Shown one piece after another: positions 61,582-64,000 of a stretch of 64,000 nucleotides of DNA. A program made the translations under genes and the position numbers. The notes below the pieces were generated by a model. It saw only the letters and a list, made by a program, of their open reading frames with translations, did no database searches and was not told the DNA's origin. Origin of the DNA: Bacterioplanes sanyensis (GTDB lineage Bacteria > Pseudomonadota > Gammaproteobacteria > Pseudomonadales > Oceanobacteraceae); the NCBI RefSeq assembly GCF_014652515.1, contig NZ_BMYY01000008.1, positions 62,001 to 126,000 on the forward strand, read 5' to 3'. Within the stretch, counting starts at the first letter, position 1; each line of letters begins with the position of its first letter.

Positions 61582-63477
61582 ATGATCGAATTTAATCAGG
61601 TTACCCTGCTGCGCGGCGTGCAAACATTGCTCGATGGCGCCAGCTTACGCATTCACGATGGCCAAAAGCTGGCCTTAATCGGCGCCAACGGTGCCGGCAA
61701 ATCCAGCTTGTTTGCCTTGCTCAATGGCGAGCTCAGCCTCGATGGTGGCGATTTGTTGCTGCCCAGTAAATGGCGAATTGCCCATATGGCCCAGGAGGTC
61801 GAAGCCAGCGAGCGCAGCGCGATCGATTACGCCATTGACGGTGACCAGGATTATCGCCGCATCGAGCAAGGCATCGCCAACGCCAGCGATGACAATGAGC
61901 TGGCCAAATGGCTCGACCAGATGGACCACCATCAGGGCTATGAAGTCACGCCAAGGGCCGAGCAACTGTTACATGGCTTGGGCTTTAGCCAAAGCGACCT
62001 GCAACGCCCCGTCAAAGACTTTTCGGGTGGCTGGCGTATTCGCTTGAATCTGGCTCAGGCCTTGATGATGCCCTCTGATTTGCTGCTGCTCGATGAGCCT
62101 ACCAACCACTTGGACTTAGAAGCCACCGTCTGGTTGGAACAGTGGTTAAAGAACTACCGCGGTACCTTGCTGTTTATTTCTCACGACCGCGATTTTATCG
62201 ACGGCGTCGCCGACCATATTGTGCACTTGCACCAGCAAGCGCTGACGGTTTATCCGGGCAACTATTCTGCCTACGAGCGCATTCGTGCGGAAAAACTCGC
62301 ACAGCAGCAAACCCTGTATGAAAAACAGCAAACACGCGTGGCAGAAATTGAAAAATTTGTCGCCCGCTTTCGTGCCAAGGCCAGCAAAGCCAAGCAAGCT
62401 CAAAGCCGGTTAAAAGAGCTGCAGCGCATGGAGCTGATCGCCCCAGCCCATGTCGATTCACCTTTCCGGTTTGAATTCCCCTGCTACGAAAAGATGTCGA
62501 GCCCGCTGCTGGCCATTGATCACGCCAGCCTCGGCTACGATGGCACAGCCATCTTGCCAGAGTGCAAATTATCGTTAGAGCCGGGCCATCGCATAGGTTT
62601 ACTGGGTCCTAATGGTGCGGGTAAATCGACCCTACTTAAGACTCTGTGCCAAGAAATTCCTATGCTCAGCGGTGAGCGCAGCGAAGGCGAGCACCTGCGC
62701 TTGGGCTATTTTGCCCAGCACCAGCTGGAATCCCTCGATACCAGCGCCTCTGGCGTGACCATTTTGCAACGTCTTAAGCCCCAGGCCAGTGAACAGGAAA
62801 TTCGTAATTTTCTCGGCGGCTTTGGTTTTCACGGCGATAAAGCGCTGGAAGTCATTGCGCCGTTTTCCGGCGGCGAAAAAGCCCGTATGGCGCTGGCCTG
62901 TGTGGCTTGGCAAACGCCGAATCTGCTGATTCTCGATGAGCCGACCAACCATTTGGATATCGAGATGCGCGAGGCCCTCACCTTAGCGCTGCAAAACTTC
63001 GCCGGCGCCATTGTCATCGTTAGCCACGATCGCCATTTGCTTAAAGCCACGGTGGACGAATACTGGCTGGTCGACCATGGCCAGGTGCAAGCCTTTGACG
63101 GCGACCTGGATGACTATCACCACTATATGCAGCAGCGTGATCAAGCCGCCAATAGTGACGCCACGGCAGAGGGCAATGCAGCGACAGCAGCCAAAGCTCC
63201 CAGCGTCGATCGCAAAGAGCAAAAACGCCTGGAGGCTGAACGCCGACAGCGACTAGCGCCGATCCGCAAGCAACAGCAAGCGGCTGAAAAGCAGATGGAA
63301 AAACTCAGCAGCCGGTTGGCCGATATTGAGTCACAGCTGGCCGATAACGGCCTGTACGACGCTGAACGCAAGGATGAACTCAATCATTTGCTGCAAGAGC
63401 AAGGGCAGATTAAGGGCGAGCTGGAAGAAGTGGAAATGCAGTGGATGGAGCTGACCGAGCAGTTAGAGGCGGAATAA
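61582..63477 (+). CDS. ABC-F family ATPase (YheS type)
   Basis: A 631-residue soluble protein with two ABC domains and no membrane part. Walker A: GANGAGKSSL at 34-43 and GPNGAGKSTL near 343. Signatures: DFSGGWRIRLNLAQA and FSGGEKARMALA. Walker B: LLLDEPTNHLDLEA and LILDEPTNHLDIEM. A linker with Lys/Gln-rich helices joins them, and a C-terminal coiled coil (QQQAAEKQMEKLSSRLADIE) ends it. Length and arrangement fit YheS, a ribosome-bound translation factor. It diverges from TIGR02444 with 19 bp between starts. Confidence 0.93.
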   Translation: MIEFNQVTLLRGVQTLLDGASLRIHDGQKLALIGANGAGKSSLFALLNGELSLDGGDLLLPSKWRIAHMAQEVEASERSAIDYAIDGDQDYRRIEQGIANASDDNELAKWLDQMDHHQGYEVTPRAEQLLHGLGFSQSDLQRPVKDFSGGWRIRLNLAQALMMPSDLLLLDEPTNHLDLEATVWLEQWLKNYRGTLLFISHDRDFIDGVADHIVHLHQQALTVYPGNYSAYERIRAEKLAQQQTLYEKQQTRVAEIEKFVARFRAKASKAKQAQSRLKELQRMELIAPAHVDSPFRFEFPCYEKMSSPLLAIDHASLGYDGTAILPECKLSLEPGHRIGLLGPNGAGKSTLLKTLCQEIPMLSGERSEGEHLRLGYFAQHQLESLDTSASGVTILQRLKPQASEQEIRNFLGGFGFHGDKALEVIAPFSGGEKARMALACVAWQTPNLLILDEPTNHLDIEMREALTLALQNFAGAIVIVSHDRHLLKATVDEYWLVDHGQVQAFDGDLDDYHHYMQQRDQAANSDATAEGNAATAAKAPSVDRKEQKRLEAERRQRLAPIRKQQQAAEKQMEKLSSRLADIESQLADNGLYDAERKDELNHLLQEQGQIKGELEEVEMQWMELTEQLEAE

Positions 63478-63489
63478 TTGCACTTAATT

Positions 63490-63514
63490 CCCCAGCCCTA
63501 TAACAGGGCTGGGG
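63490..63514. terminator. Hairpin between convergent ABC-F and NhaC-like genes
   Basis: CCCCAGCCCT-ATAAC-AGGGCTGGGG, a perfect 10-bp stem. No clean T-run on either side, so intrinsic termination would be weak; its place between convergent genes suggests that role. Confidence 0.6.
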
Positions 63515-63534
63515 GATTCTCGACAACAGCCGCC

Positions 63535-64000
63535 TTAAGCTTCCTTCCCTCGCGGCCAGCCAACCATCACAGATATCAACGCCATCAGGCCCAATAACCA
63601 GCAGTACACCACGGTGGTCACCAGCTGCAGTGGCGACACACCTGCAATCGACGCCGCCAACAGCATTTGCGCGCCATAGGGCAAGATGCCCTGCACCACA
63701 CAAGAAACGATGTCCATCAAGCTGGCGCTGCGCTTAGGGTCGACGCCGTAGCGCTCGGCAATGTCCTTGGCCAGAGAGCCTGAGATTAAAATCGCCACGG
63801 TATTATTGGCCGTACAGGCGTTAGATAATGCCACCGCTAAGCTGATGCTCAGCTCACCGGCACGACGATGGGCCTTGGGCTGCTCGCTGCTACGACTTAA
63901 GCGGTCAATCATATTCGCCAGCCAGGCCAAGCCACCACCGGCCTTCATCATGGCGCCAAGACCACCGATCAGCAGAGATAAAATCAGAATTTCCTGCATG
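63535..64000 (-). CDS. NhaC-type Na+/H+ antiporter, C-terminal part (truncated by window edge)
   Basis: The C-terminal 154 residues of a larger membrane transporter; the rest lies beyond base 64000. LSLLIGGLGAMMKAGGGLAWLA, SNACTANNTVAILISG and SLMDIVSCVVQGILPYGAQM fit the NhaC-like antiporter family. At least four helices are visible. The in-frame Met at 63999 is internal, not the start. Ion specificity cannot be read from this fragment. Confidence 0.8.
   Translation of the reverse strand, partial: MQEILILSLLIGGLGAMMKAGGGLAWLANMIDRLSRSSEQPKAHRRAGELSISLAVALSNACTANNTVAILISGSLAKDIAERYGVDPKRSASLMDIVSCVVQGILPYGAQMLLAASIAGVSPLQLVTTVVYCWLLGLMALISVMVGWPRGKEA

Noticed and set aside
1-64000. Insertion sequences, prophage or CRISPR
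   Set aside because: No transposase, integrase, Cas gene or regularly spaced direct repeats seen.

Overview
The window is an ordinary, gene-dense stretch of chromosome from a gammaproteobacterium. It is moderately GC-rich by eye. Gene content and order point to a marine Pseudomonadales/Oceanospirillales-type organism rather than an enteric. The dsbB-rsd(algQ)-algP-TIGR02444-ABC block and the ptsP-rppH-HAD block are arranged as I remember them from Pseudomonas. The nudE-yrfG-hslR-hslO-pckA, UPF0149-pepP-ubiH-ubiI and zapA-6S RNA-fau blocks are general gammaproteobacterial. The assignment below class level is inference. I see no insertion sequence, prophage, integrase or CRISPR array.

Layout. 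1-10.6 kb: yqiA, parE and parC (both topoisomerase IV subunits), separated by a large membrane GGDEF-EAL protein, three tandem related small lipoproteins and a pirin; then an NRDE-family gene. 10.8-13.3 kb: an L,D-transpeptidase and a DUF882 peptidase for the cell wall. 13.3-19.5 kb: ptsP and rppH facing left, a HAD phosphatase plus imelysin lipoprotein facing right, and an rRNA methyltransferase. 19.6-26.5 kb: an HDOD gene, the ubiquinone block ubiI-ubiH-pepP-UPF0149 on the minus strand, and TIGR02449-zapA-6S RNA-fau on the plus strand. 26.6-32.4 kb: an EVE protein, a SnoaL-like protein, a hydrolase, glnA with a recognisable sigma-54/NtrC promoter, and typA.

32.5-38.7 kb is the most unusual part: a periplasmic binding protein, a small DUF6471 gene and a seven-gene operon that looks more AT-rich than its surroundings. 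The operon encodes YjfI (DUF2170), a PspA-family protein (YjfJ), a two-TM potassium channel with a cytosolic RCK-like domain, YjfK (DUF2491), YjfL (DUF350), YjfM (DUF1190) and an ATP-grasp ligase of the glutathionylspermidine synthase family (YjfC/YgiC). The potassium channel sits inside what is otherwise the Escherichia coli yjfIJKLMC order. A perfect 7-bp-arm palindrome lies where the divergent DUF6471 and yjfI promoters overlap.

38.8-47.1 kb: malic enzyme, a CpxAR-like two-component pair, an AI-2E-family exporter, tRNA-Leu(UAG) followed at once by lrgA/lrgB, and a hybrid sensor kinase. 47.1-55.7 kb: nudE, yrfG, hslR, hslO, pckA, tex and gshA. 55.7-64 kb: an orphan FliL-like secreted protein, dsbB, rsd, a WD40 lipoprotein, a DUF4124 protein, a ParA ATPase, the histone-H1-like AlgP, TIGR02444, an ABC-F ATPase, and the end of an NhaC-type antiporter cut by the window edge.

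Most genes are housekeeping: DNA topology, respiration quinone, nitrogen assimilation, gluconeogenesis, redox and heat-shock chaperones. Envelope maintenance and signalling (Cpx-like, PspA/Yjf, L,D-transpeptidase, LrgAB, lipoproteins) recur. The only gene-free interval above 300 bases is the glnA-typA divergent region.
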